NCBI GenBank assembly: GCA_937982605.1
Contig: CALJLC010000014.1
Span: 1-7,598, forward strand
Source: an uncultured Gemmatimonadales bacterium
Lineage (GTDB): Bacteria > Gemmatimonadota > Gemmatimonadetes > Longimicrobiales > Gaopeijiaceae
Direction: 5' to 3'
DNA length: 7,598 bases
Both the position numbers and the translations under genes were made by a program. A model generated the notes under the pieces. That model had not been told where the DNA came from, ran no database searches, and was given only the letters and a program-made list of their open reading frames with translations. Position 1 is the stretch's first letter. Each line of letters begins with the position of its first letter. Shown here in pieces: positions 1 to 7,100 of this stretch.

Positions 1-1
1 C

Positions 2-70
2 CCCGCGGGGCTCGCGTCGGGCGACGTCGTCGAGGTCGCCGCCGCGGTGGTGCGGCCGCGCTCCGCCTAG
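2..70 (+). CDS. C-terminal end of an unidentified protein (5' partial)
   Basis: A reading frame enters from the left edge and ends at TAG (68-70), giving about 22 residues ending ASGDVVEVAAAVVRPRSA. Every third codon position in this frame is G or C, while the other two frames are less biased; that is the coding signature of this genome and the main reason for the call. No family can be recognised from so short a tail. The alternation of small and beta-branched residues would suit a final beta strand, but that is inference. Its stop interlocks with the stop of the convergent antiporter gene in the tetranucleotide CTAG (67-70), so there is no intergenic space. Confidence 0.55.
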   Translation, partial: PAGLASGDVVEVAAAVVRPRSA

Positions 71-1515
71 GCCGCGCCGCCGCCCGGGGCTTCCCGGGAG
101 GCTCTCCGCGCGTCGGACGCACGCCGCCCGCCGACGACCAGCGAGCCGACCAGGACGACGAGGAGTCCCCACGAATGCACGTTGTGCAGCCCGGCCGCCC
201 ACGGTGACACCCGCGGCATCACGCCGGCGTCCGCCGTCATCGACGCCGCCAGGATCGTCGGAATGAAGAAGGGGAGCAGGAAGGGATAGGTGTACACGGC
301 CACGGCGAGGAGGTTCTGAGGGCGGTACGGTCCGATGCCCGCCGCCTCCCCGGTTCCCTGCGCCGGCGGCCCGACGGCGAGGATCGCCACGGCCGAGTGC
401 GTGGTGAGCACGGTGGCCGCGGAGATCGAGGCGAAGATCCACCAGGCTGTGCCGGACGCCGTCCGGGCCCGGCGGCCGATCGCGCGGATCACCCGCTCGA
501 GCAGCCCCGACGCCTGCAGCCCGCCGACGAGCCCCATGAGCAGCAGGGTGAAGATCGACACGCCGAAGGCGCGCCGCATGCCGTCGAGGAGGAGGCCCGT
601 GGCCGTGAAGGCGTCCCGGTCGATCGCCATGAGGTCGGAGGGGCCGAAGCGGCCGAGCAGGAGTCCCAGCGCGGCCGCCGACCCCACCCCGCTGAAGAGC
701 CCGACGACGAGGTGCGCCCGGCGCAGGAGGAGGGTCAGCACGAAGGCCGGCACGACGAGCATCACCAGGCCGAGGCGGTCGGTCGACTCGGGCGCGGCGA
801 GGCCCGTCGGGCCCGTCGCTCCGATGGCGGGCTCGCTCGCACCCCCGAGCACGACGAACGTCAGGAGCGCGGCGGCCGCGGCCGGAAGGGCGTACGCCAT
901 GCGGGAGCGCACCACGCCCCCCAGGTCGGCCCCCTGCGTCGTCGCCGACGCGATCGTGGTGTCGGAGATCGGCGACACGTTGTCCCCGAAGGTGGCGCCG
1001 GCGAGGATCGCGCCGATCGTGAACGCCGGATCGCCGCCGAGCGCCCCGGTGGCCGGGTAGAGGATGGGGGCACACACGAGGATCGTGCCGAGGCTCGTCC
1101 CGGTGGCCGTCGAGAAGACCGCGGCCACGAGGAAGACCGCGGCCACCCAGCCTCCACCCCCGACCCCGGCCGCCCCCGCCACCCCGACCAGCGCGTCGAC
1201 GAGGCCGCTCTCTCGCAGCAGCACGCCCATCATCCCGGCCAGGAGCCACGCGAGAACCAGGAGCATGACGATGCGGTGGCTCATCCCGTCGACGACGGCC
1301 TCCGCGTAGCGGTTCCGGTCTCGCGCCAGGAGGAGCCCGACGCCCATCGCCCCGACGAGCACCGGTCCGAAGCCGGTCTCGTCGGGGGCGCCCGAGAGGC
1401 CGAGCCAGGAGACCCCGCCGAGGAAGACGAGGAAGGGCGCGAGCGCGCCGAGCCACCCGCCCCGGAAGGCGAGGAGGTCTTCGGGCGGGGGAGGGGTGCG
1501 CGTGGCGTGGTCCAC
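67..1515 (-). CDS. NhaC-family Na+/H+ antiporter
   Basis: An integral membrane protein of 482 residues, within the usual NhaC (Pfam Na_H_antiporter) size range, predicted to exchange Na+ for H+ across the inner membrane. Seen in the sequence: many hydrophobic segments (around residues 21-40, 50-64, 82-100, 122-134, 144-160, then several more to the C-terminus); the family-like FSTATGTSLGT at 134-144; and the signature stretch at 173-191, with GDNVSPISDTT as its core and polar residues D178, S181, S184 and D185 in a membrane setting. A second-half motif near HSAVAILAVGP and YRPQNLLAV also fits. I chose GTG at 1515-1513 because GGAG (rc of 1521-1524) lies 5 nt upstream and the first membrane segment follows about 20 residues later; the same frame stays open further upstream only as antisense of the next gene. 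Ion specificity cannot be told (other NhaC-like proteins exchange malate/lactate or amino acids). It is monocistronic here and divergent from the small-protein/reductase unit. Confidence 0.88.
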   Translation of the reverse strand: MDHATRTPPPPEDLLAFRGGWLGALAPFLVFLGGVSWLGLSGAPDETGFGPVLVGAMGVGLLLARDRNRYAEAVVDGMSHRIVMLLVLAWLLAGMMGVLLRESGLVDALVGVAGAAGVGGGGWVAAVFLVAAVFSTATGTSLGTILVCAPILYPATGALGGDPAFTIGAILAGATFGDNVSPISDTTIASATTQGADLGGVVRSRMAYALPAAAAALLTFVVLGGASEPAIGATGPTGLAAPESTDRLGLVMLVVPAFVLTLLLRRAHLVVGLFSGVGSAAALGLLLGRFGPSDLMAIDRDAFTATGLLLDGMRRAFGVSIFTLLLMGLVGGLQASGLLERVIRAIGRRARTASGTAWWIFASISAATVLTTHSAVAILAVGPPAQGTGEAAGIGPYRPQNLLAVAVYTYPFLLPFFIPTILAASMTADAGVMPRVSPWAAGLHNVHSWGLLVVLVGSLVVGGRRASDARRASREAPGGGAA

Positions 1516-1614
1516 GGCGTCTCCGAAGGCGCGGCGGGGTCGTGTCCGGGCGGGCGCAATCCTACGTTCGAGCCGCTCCGCCCGCACCTCGCCCCCCGAC
1601 CCGAGGATCCCACG
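1516..1614. promoter_or_regulatory. Divergent intergenic region between antiporter and TIGR04076/reductase unit
   Basis: These 99 bp must hold the promoters of both divergent genes. A Shine-Dalgarno sequence sits at each end: GGAG on the minus strand (1521-1524) for the antiporter and GAGGA (1603-1607) on the plus strand for the small protein, 7 nt before its GTG. The only AT-richer patch is around 1557-1569 (CAATCCTACGTTC). A 7-bp inverted repeat, CGGGCGG (1547-1553) and CCGCCCG (1578-1584), flanks that patch and could be an operator, but in such GC-rich DNA it may be chance. No confident -10/-35 pair is visible. Confidence 0.4.
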
Positions 1615-1965
1615 GTGACCGCCCACGACGAGTTCGAGCTGTACGACCTGCGCGTCGAGGTCGTGGCCGGCGAACGACCGATGGTGTGCAACCACGCCCC
1701 AGGCGACTACTTCGAGCTCTCCGGCGAGAACCTGCGGTTCCCGCCCGGCCAGACGTTTCCTCTCTACCCGCTCGCGGCGCTCCTCCCGATCCTCCCGGCG
1801 AAGCAGCGCGAGACCGCACCGGCCGACTGGATGACGACGGACATGGAGGTGGCCTGCCCCGATCCGTTGTGCGGCGCCCGCTTCCGGATCACGCGCACGG
1901 GCCGCACCACCTTCCGCCACTCGGACGTGACGCACGTGCCGATGGACGCGCCGGACGACGTGTGA
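1615..1965 (+). CDS. TIGR04076-like small Cys/His protein
   Basis: A 116-residue soluble protein that I recognise as resembling the TIGR04076 family of small uncharacterised proteins. Seen: an N-terminal strand-like segment (LYDLRVEVV, 9-17), then C25-N-H27, the GDYFEL block (30-35), an aromatic/Pro segment PPGQTFPLYPLAALLPILP (43-61), and a C-terminal C81-PDPL-C86 followed by ARFRITRTG. The conserved-looking C25, H27, C81 and C86 could bind a metal or form a redox-active or disulfide pair; this is inference, as the family has no established function. No signal peptide or membrane segment is seen. The GTG start at 1615 is supported by GAGGA at 1603-1607, spaced 7 nt; the frame is open further upstream only as low-complexity antisense of the antiporter. 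Its TGA overlaps the GTG of the reductase (GTGA), implying translational coupling and a shared task with that enzyme. Confidence 0.82.
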   Translation: MTAHDEFELYDLRVEVVAGERPMVCNHAPGDYFELSGENLRFPPGQTFPLYPLAALLPILPAKQRETAPADWMTTDMEVACPDPLCGARFRITRTGRTTFRHSDVTHVPMDAPDDV

Positions 1966-3002
1966 TCGAGCGCGGCGAGCTCGCACCGGGCTACTCGATC
2001 TCCCGGATCATCCACGGCGGGTGGCAGTTCTCGGCCGGGCACAGGCTCGGCGGGGCGGCGCTGGACGACGCGATCGAAGTCCTGGTCGAGTCCGCGACGC
2101 TCGGCGTCACCACCTTCGACTGCGCCGACATCTACACCGGCGTCGAAGAGCTCTACGGGCGCTTCCTGCGCCGCTGGAGGACGACGTCCGCGCCCGCGCC
2201 GATCCAGATCCACACGAAGTTCGTTCCCGACGCCTCGGTGCTCCACGAGGTGGACCGGTCGTACGTGGACCGGATCGTCGACCGCTCCCTCGAGCGGCTC
2301 GGGGTGGAGCGGCTCGACCTCGTGCAGTTCTACTGGTGGAGGGACGAGGTGCCGGGGATGGAGGACGCCGCGCTGCGCCTCTGCGCCCTGAGGGACGCCG
2401 GCAAGATCCGCCACGTCGCGGTGACGAACCTGGACGTTCCGCGGCTGCGTCGCCTCCTGGACGCGGGCGTCGAGCTCGTGTCCGACCAGGTCCAGTACTC
2501 GGTGCTCGATCGCCGGCCCGAGCACGGCCTGGCGGAAGCGGCCGGCGCCGCCGGTGTCCGGCTCCTGGCCTTCGGATCGCTCGCCGGCGGCTTTCTCACG
2601 CGACGGTGGCTCGGCGCCCCCGATCCGGCGGCGGTGGAGAGCCGGTCACAGACGAAGTACCGGCTCATCGTCGAGGAGTTCGGAGGCTGGGCAGCGTACC
2701 AGCGACTCCTCCGGGAGCTGGCCTCGATCGCGGACGCGCACGGGGTCGACGTGCCCGCCGTGGCGATCCGCTTCGTCCTCCAGCAGGCCGGCGTTGCCGG
2801 GGTGATCTGCGGCGCGACCCGGCGGGGTCAGATGGCCGGCAACGCGGAGGCCTTCGGCTTCACGTTGTCCGAGGGCGACCTCGCCCGAATCCGACGGCTC
2901 ACCGAAGCCGCGCCGGGGCCGGGCGGGGACGTCTTCGAGCTCGAGCGCGACCGGGACGGCCCGCACGGCCGCATCATGAAGTACGACCTGAACCGGGCCT
3001 GA
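1962..3002 (+). CDS. Aldo/keto reductase with variant catalytic tetrad
   Basis: A 346-residue protein of the aldo/keto reductase (AKR) superfamily, a (beta/alpha)8-barrel that normally uses NADPH to reduce carbonyls in the cytosol. Seen: the N-terminal barrel start (IIHGGWQFS, 16-24); FDCADIY (52-58), carrying the tetrad residues D53 and Y58; the catalytic lysine in IHTKF (K86); then DLVQFYWW (119-126), where the usual tetrad His position holds Y124; GKIRHVAVTN (147-156); DQVQYS (175-180); LLAFGSLAGG (201-210); and the C-terminal cofactor-binding region with GATRRGQMAGN (284-294). The length is normal for the family. The GTG start at 1962 overlaps the TGA of the small protein upstream, so the two genes are read as one unit. 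The substrate is unknown. The His-to-Tyr change may shift the chemistry from standard ketone reduction; members of related branches have FHWW here. The gene ends 17 bp from the convergent AraC regulator. Confidence 0.9.
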   Translation: MIERGELAPGYSISRIIHGGWQFSAGHRLGGAALDDAIEVLVESATLGVTTFDCADIYTGVEELYGRFLRRWRTTSAPAPIQIHTKFVPDASVLHEVDRSYVDRIVDRSLERLGVERLDLVQFYWWRDEVPGMEDAALRLCALRDAGKIRHVAVTNLDVPRLRRLLDAGVELVSDQVQYSVLDRRPEHGLAEAAGAAGVRLLAFGSLAGGFLTRRWLGAPDPAAVESRSQTKYRLIVEEFGGWAAYQRLLRELASIADAHGVDVPAVAIRFVLQQAGVAGVICGATRRGQMAGNAEAFGFTLSEGDLARIRRLTEAAPGPGGDVFELERDRDGPHGRIMKYDLNRA

Positions 3003-3014
3003 GACCGCCCCGGC

Positions 3015-3038
3015 CCGGCTCAGCTCCGCACGAGCCGG
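3015..3038. terminator. Possible hairpin between convergent genes (weak)
   Basis: CCGGCTC (3015-3021) and GAGCCGG (3032-3038) can form a 7-bp GC-rich stem with a 10-nt loop. It lies just after the reductase stop and overlaps the last codons of the AraC regulator, so it could serve transcription from either side. There is no T-run on either strand, so intrinsic termination is doubtful, and such stems arise easily by chance at this GC content. Confidence 0.22.
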
Positions 3039-3835
3039 CGGTACACGCCGGGCGGCACCCCCACGATCTCCTTGAAGCAGCGCGAGAAGTGGGCCTGATC
3101 GGCGAAGCCGGTCCCGAGCGCGATCGAGCTGAGCGACCGACGCCCGTCCAGGATCGCGCGCCGGGCGTCCTCGATGCGCAGCGAGCGGACGTACTCGGCG
3201 ATCGTCATGTGGTGATGCCGCCGGAAGACTCGGCCCGCGTGCACGGGATGCACCCCGATCTCTTCGGCCAGGTCGGCCACGCGAAGCGTGCTCCGGTAGC
3301 CCTCGTGCAGCCGTTCGCGGAGTCGCGCGAGCCAGCCGGGCGGCGCGGATTCCTCGCCGAGCGCGTCGACGCCGGTGACGCACGCGAGCATCTCCAGCAC
3401 GATCTCCTCGGCGTCGAGCTCCGAGGCGCCGCGAAGGAAGGCCGCGTGCAGGCGGACCATGAGCGCGTTGAGCCGCGTCCCCAGGCACTCGAACGAGCCC
3501 GACCGGTAGCTCCAGCCCTCCTCGCGCATGCGCTCGGTCCACTCGGCTCCCACCTCCACGTGGAAGCCGCGCCCCCCCTGATCGCCGAAGCGCTCCCGGT
3601 GGGGCTCGTGCTCGGGATAGAAGACGAGCGAGGCGGGTCCCAGATGGCGCACGCCGCGGTCGTGGACTTCGCGGAAGTCGCCGGCGACGAGGAGCGAGAA
3701 GAACGGCTGCGCGTGCGCGTGGGCGGAGAGCCGGTGCCCCGGCGCGTACACGGTCTCGGCGAGCGTGAGACCGGAGAGGGATACGGAGTCGCGGCGGGTG
3801 CCGTGGAACTCGCCACTGCCTAGCGTTCGAACCAT
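3020..3835 (-). CDS. AraC-family transcriptional regulator with N-terminal cupin
   Basis: A 271-residue DNA-binding regulator. Residues ~20-95 form a cupin-like sensor domain: HAH at 39-41, the LVAGDF turn at 49-54, and PEHEPH at 74-79 resemble the two cupin motifs, so a metal or small ligand could bind there (inference). Residues ~165-271 are the AraC double helix-turn-helix: first HTH around 184-206 (LRVADLAEEIGVH), second around 234-260, with the classic signature GFADQAHFSRCFKE (243-256) and VPPGVYRR at the end. I chose ATG at 3835-3833 because GGAGG (rc of 3840-3844) precedes it by 4 nt; the frame extends upstream to 4117, but that part is proline/arginine-rich intergenic sequence. It is convergent with the reductase and divergent from the helicase. 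The ligand and targets are unknown; a pair of AraC-style direct repeats lies upstream (4045-4082). Confidence 0.9.
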   Translation of the reverse strand: MVRTLGSGEFHGTRRDSVSLSGLTLAETVYAPGHRLSAHAHAQPFFSLLVAGDFREVHDRGVRHLGPASLVFYPEHEPHRERFGDQGGRGFHVEVGAEWTERMREEGWSYRSGSFECLGTRLNALMVRLHAAFLRGASELDAEEIVLEMLACVTGVDALGEESAPPGWLARLRERLHEGYRSTLRVADLAEEIGVHPVHAGRVFRRHHHMTIAEYVRSLRIEDARRAILDGRRSLSSIALGTGFADQAHFSRCFKEIVGVPPGVYRRLVRS

Positions 3836-3845
3836 CGAACCTCCG

Positions 3846-3859
3846 GCCCGGGCCCGGGC
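3846..3859. repeat. 14-bp perfect palindrome in the AraC gene leader
   Basis: GCCCGGGCCCGGGC reads the same on both strands. It sits one base upstream of the GGAGG ribosome-binding site of the AraC regulator, inside its likely mRNA leader. It could be a repressor or autoregulatory site, or fold in the mRNA next to the ribosome-binding site. It is built only of G and C runs, so chance is a real alternative. Confidence 0.35.
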
Positions 3860-4044
3860 GGCGGTCGGCACCCCCCGTTCATCACCCCATCCCATCGTCG
3901 GCCGACCTGCCGCCACCGGGCCCTGCCTGTGCCCGAGGAAGTGCACGGCGCGTGCCAAAGCCGGAGTCGGGCACGTATCGAATTGCAGAGCAAAGAGATA
4001 CAGCGTTCTGGCGTCCCTGGGCGCCGTCGCGGGTGGCGCTCGAC

Positions 4045-4082
4045 TGTGCGGTTCCGGGACGGCGCTGCGCGGTCTTGGGACG
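4045..4082. promoter_or_regulatory. Candidate AraC-type operator: two direct repeats spaced 21 bp
   Basis: TGTGCGGTTCCGGGACG (4045-4061) and TGCGCGGTCTTGGGACG (4066-4082) match at 13 of 17 positions, and their starts are exactly 21 bp apart. AraC-family proteins are known to bind direct-repeat half-sites about two helical turns apart (17-bp half-sites spaced 21 bp at araI). The pair lies about 210 bp upstream of the AraC start and about 90 bp upstream of the helicase start. Assignment to this regulator is inference. Confidence 0.35.
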
Positions 4083-4170
4083 CGCCCCGCCGCGCCGAGG
4101 CGCCACGGCTCCGGCACCCGTCGTCTCGGCCCGCCTTCCCCGCGGCGGCGCGCCGGGGCAGATTCCGCCC

Positions 4171-7100
4171 GTGACCGATTCCGGCGTCCTCCCGCTGCCC
4201 CTGCGCGACGACCGCGCCCGTGACCGGATCGTCTCCGACCTCGAGCGGAACTTCCTCGTCGAAGCCGGCGCGGGGTCCGGGAAGACGACCGCGCTGGTCC
4301 GGCGGATGGTGGCGCTCATCGCCACGGGCACGGCCGACGTCGACGCCATCGCCGCGGTGACCTTCACGCGCAAGGCGGCCGCCGAGCTCCGCGAGCGCTT
4401 CCAGACGCTCCTCGAGGCCCGCCTGCACGAGGCGCGCGCCGCGCTGGCGTCAGACGCGGACGACGACGCCGACCTGGTGGTGGAGCGACTGGCACGGGCG
4501 CTCGACGAGATCGACCGGGCGTTCGTCGGCACGATCCACTCGTTCTGTGCCCGCCTGTTGCGCGAGCGCCCGCTCGACGTGGGGCTGGACCCGGCCTTCG
4601 AGGAGCTTCCCGTGGAAGAGCGGGACGGGCTTCGGCGGCGCTTCTGGGAGGCGTACCTGGAGCGGCTCGCGAGGGACAGCGACCCGCTCCTGGAGGAGCT
4701 GGCCCGCGCCGGGCTCTCCCCTTCCAACCTCTATTCGCTCTTCGACCGGATCGTCGAGAACCCCGACGTCGACTTCCCGGCCGAGCAGCTCGACGCTCCC
4801 TCGGTCGCGGAGACCGGGGAGATCCGGGCGGAGCTGGAGCGACTCGTCGATCGGGCCCGCGAGCTGATGGACGACGCGCCCCCGACGCGCGGATGGGACT
4901 CGCTCCAGAAGAAGCTGAGAGGCCTTCACTTCGAGCGCGACGTCACCGGCTGGGCGGAGCCGCGGGACCTCTTCGAGGCGATCGCGGTCCTCTGCAAGCC
5001 GAGCGTCCCGCACAGGACGACCTTCAACCGCTGGCGGGACACGGAGCTGACCCGCCAGCTCGTGTCCGACATCAACGACTTCGGCGTGGGCGACACGCCC
5101 GCCGGTCGGCTCGTCGACCGGTGGTACGCGCATCGGTACGCGCTGGCCATCCGGCTCTGCCGCGCGGGCGCCCGCGCCTTCGAGGAGCACCGCATCCGCA
5201 CCGGACGGCTCGACTTCCAGGACCTCCTCCTGCTGGCCGCTCGTCTGCTGCGGGAGAACGCCGAGGTCCGGAGGCAGCTCGGCCGCCGCTACCGGCGCCT
5301 GCTGGTCGACGAGTTCCAGGACACCGATCCCCTGCAGGCCGAGATCATGCTGCTCCTCTCCTCGGAGCCCGACCCGGACCCCGCGGGAGCCGACCCCGAG
5401 GGGCCGGGCCGCGACGACCGCCCGAGTCCCGGCGGCGACGCCGGAGCAGGGGGACCGCCGGCACCGGAGGACGCCGCCGACTGGCGCGTCCAGACGCCGC
5501 GCCCCGGCGCGCTCTTCGTGGTGGGAGACCCCAAGCAGAGCATCTACCGGTTCCGCCGGGCCGACATCCAGCTGTACGGCTTCGTCCGGGAGCGCTTCGA
5601 GGCGTTCGGCACGGTCCTGAGCCTGTCGACCAACTTCCGGTCGCGGCCGCCGATCGGTGACATCGTGAACGACGTCTTCGACTCGGTCGACTTCTTCCCC
5701 CCGGAGGCGACCCGTGAACAGGCCGCCTTCGAGCGCCTCGACACGCGACCACCGGCCGGGGAGGTGCCCCGCGAGGGCGTCTTCACGTACTTCCTCGACC
5801 CCGAGGCGTCGAACAAGCCTTCGGCGGCCGACGACGACGCGGCCCGGCTGGCCACGTGGATCCGGGACCGCGTGGACGCCGGCGAGCGTCGCCCCGAGGA
5901 CTTCCTCATCCTCACCCGGGGGCGGGGTCAGCTCGCCGCGTACGCGCGGGGTCTGGAGGCGCGCTCTCTCCCGGTCCAGGTGACGGGGGCCGGGGTGGGG
6001 GTCGAGTCCGAGATCCACGAGCTGGGCGTCGTGCTCGAGTGCATGATCGATCCGGCCAACCCGGTGAAGGTGCTCGCCGCGCTCGTGGGTCTCTTCTTCG
6101 GCATCGACTACGAGCGCCTCGTGCAGCACCGGCTGGACGGAGGGAGCCTCGACGCGATGCTCCCCGGCGAGCGCGGACACCCCGAGGTGCTGGCCGCGCT
6201 GCGCCGACTCCACGGCTGGTGGCGCGCCGGCTCAAACCAGCCCGCCGACGTCTTCATCGGTCGGCTCGTCGGCGAGCTCGGGCTTCTCCCCTACGCCGCG
6301 GCCGGGGAGCTGGGCACGCTGCGGGCCGGGGCCCTCCTCTACGCGCTGGACGCGGTTCGGGCCGCGGCCCTGGGCGGAGACACCTCGCTGCCCGGGGCAC
6401 TCGACGCGCTGCGGGCCGCGCTCGCGCTCAAGGAGGCGGAGGCGCCGCTGGAGCCCGGTCGGCCCGACGCGATCCGGCTCATGAACCTCCACCAGGCGAA
6501 GGGCCTGGAGGGCACGGTGGTGGTGCTGGCGGACCCGACGGACCACTCGCTCCGACGACCCGAGGCGCATCTGACGCGTTCCCGGGAGGGGACCGCTCTC
6601 GGCTTCCTGCGCGTCTCCGAAGACCGTGGCGGTTACCGGGGGAGTCGGGACCTCGCCCGCCCACCCGGCTGGCTGGATCACGAGGAGGCCGAGGCCCGCT
6701 TCGACGCGGCCGAGGAGGTACGCCTCCTCTACGTGGCGGTCACGCGGGCCCGGGAGGAGCTGGTCGTGGCGCGGTGGCCGGAGGGGCGCGGCTCGTCCGC
6801 CTGGTCGCCGCTCGACTCCTGGCTCGACCGGCACGCGGAGGTGCTCGAGCTGGAGATCCGTGAGCCCGAGGCGCCGGAGGAGCTCGACCTCCCGCCGGAC
6901 CGGGTGACGGAGGCGCTGGGCGAGATCGGCGCGGTCCTGGAGGCGCGTGGCCGGCCGACGTCTCGGCATGCGTCCGTGACGAGCGTCACGAAGCCGGAGC
7001 CCGCGGGGGACGACCGGCCGCGACGGGCCACCGGCCGGGCGGCGGGGTCGACCGGATCGGAGGCACCGCTGCGTGGCTACTCGTGGGGCAGCGCGGTGCA

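Larger units (their letters stand above)
3836..4170. other. Divergent intergenic region, AraC regulator / helicase
   Basis: A 335-bp stretch without a convincing gene; frames crossing it are arginine/proline-rich with no family resemblance. From left to right it holds the Shine-Dalgarno of the AraC gene (3840-3844), a 14-bp perfect palindrome (3846-3859), and a relatively AT-rich patch (about 3953-4012) that is the best place for promoters. Within that patch is a small inverted repeat, GTATC (3975-3979) and GATAC (3997-4001). Further right is a pair of imperfect direct repeats (4045-4082). No clear -35/-10 pair was found. The helicase GTG has only a weak, distant GGGG (4155-4158) upstream. 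Confidence 0.5.

Noticed and set aside
397..1614. Long plus-strand open frame upstream of and in frame with the TIGR04076-like protein
   Set aside because: It is antisense to the antiporter and is an Arg/Glu/Gly-rich low-complexity translation with no family resemblance; the Shine-Dalgarno sequence at 1603-1607 marks the true start at 1615.
1516..1986. N-terminal extension of the antiporter frame on the minus strand
   Set aside because: This part is antisense of the small Cys/His protein and the start of the reductase; it has no membrane character, and GTG 1515 has a good ribosome-binding site.
2021..3823. 600-codon plus-strand open frame across the reductase and AraC gene
   Set aside because: It is an out-of-frame shadow of the reductase followed by antisense of the regulator; its composition is Arg/Pro/Gly-rich without motifs.
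3975..4001. Inverted repeat GTATC-N17-GATAC in the intergenic AT-richer patch
   Set aside because: The arms are only 5 bp and no promoter hexamers are aligned with it; too weak to call an operator.
3836..4117. Upstream extension of the AraC frame (alternative starts at 3895 and 4117)
   Set aside because: The extra residues are Pro/Arg-rich, not conserved-looking, and lack a ribosome-binding site as good as the GGAGG before 3835.
4450..6213. 587-codon minus-strand open frame inside the helicase
   Set aside because: It is antisense of a gene with every helicase motif; the open frame is a by-product of high GC.
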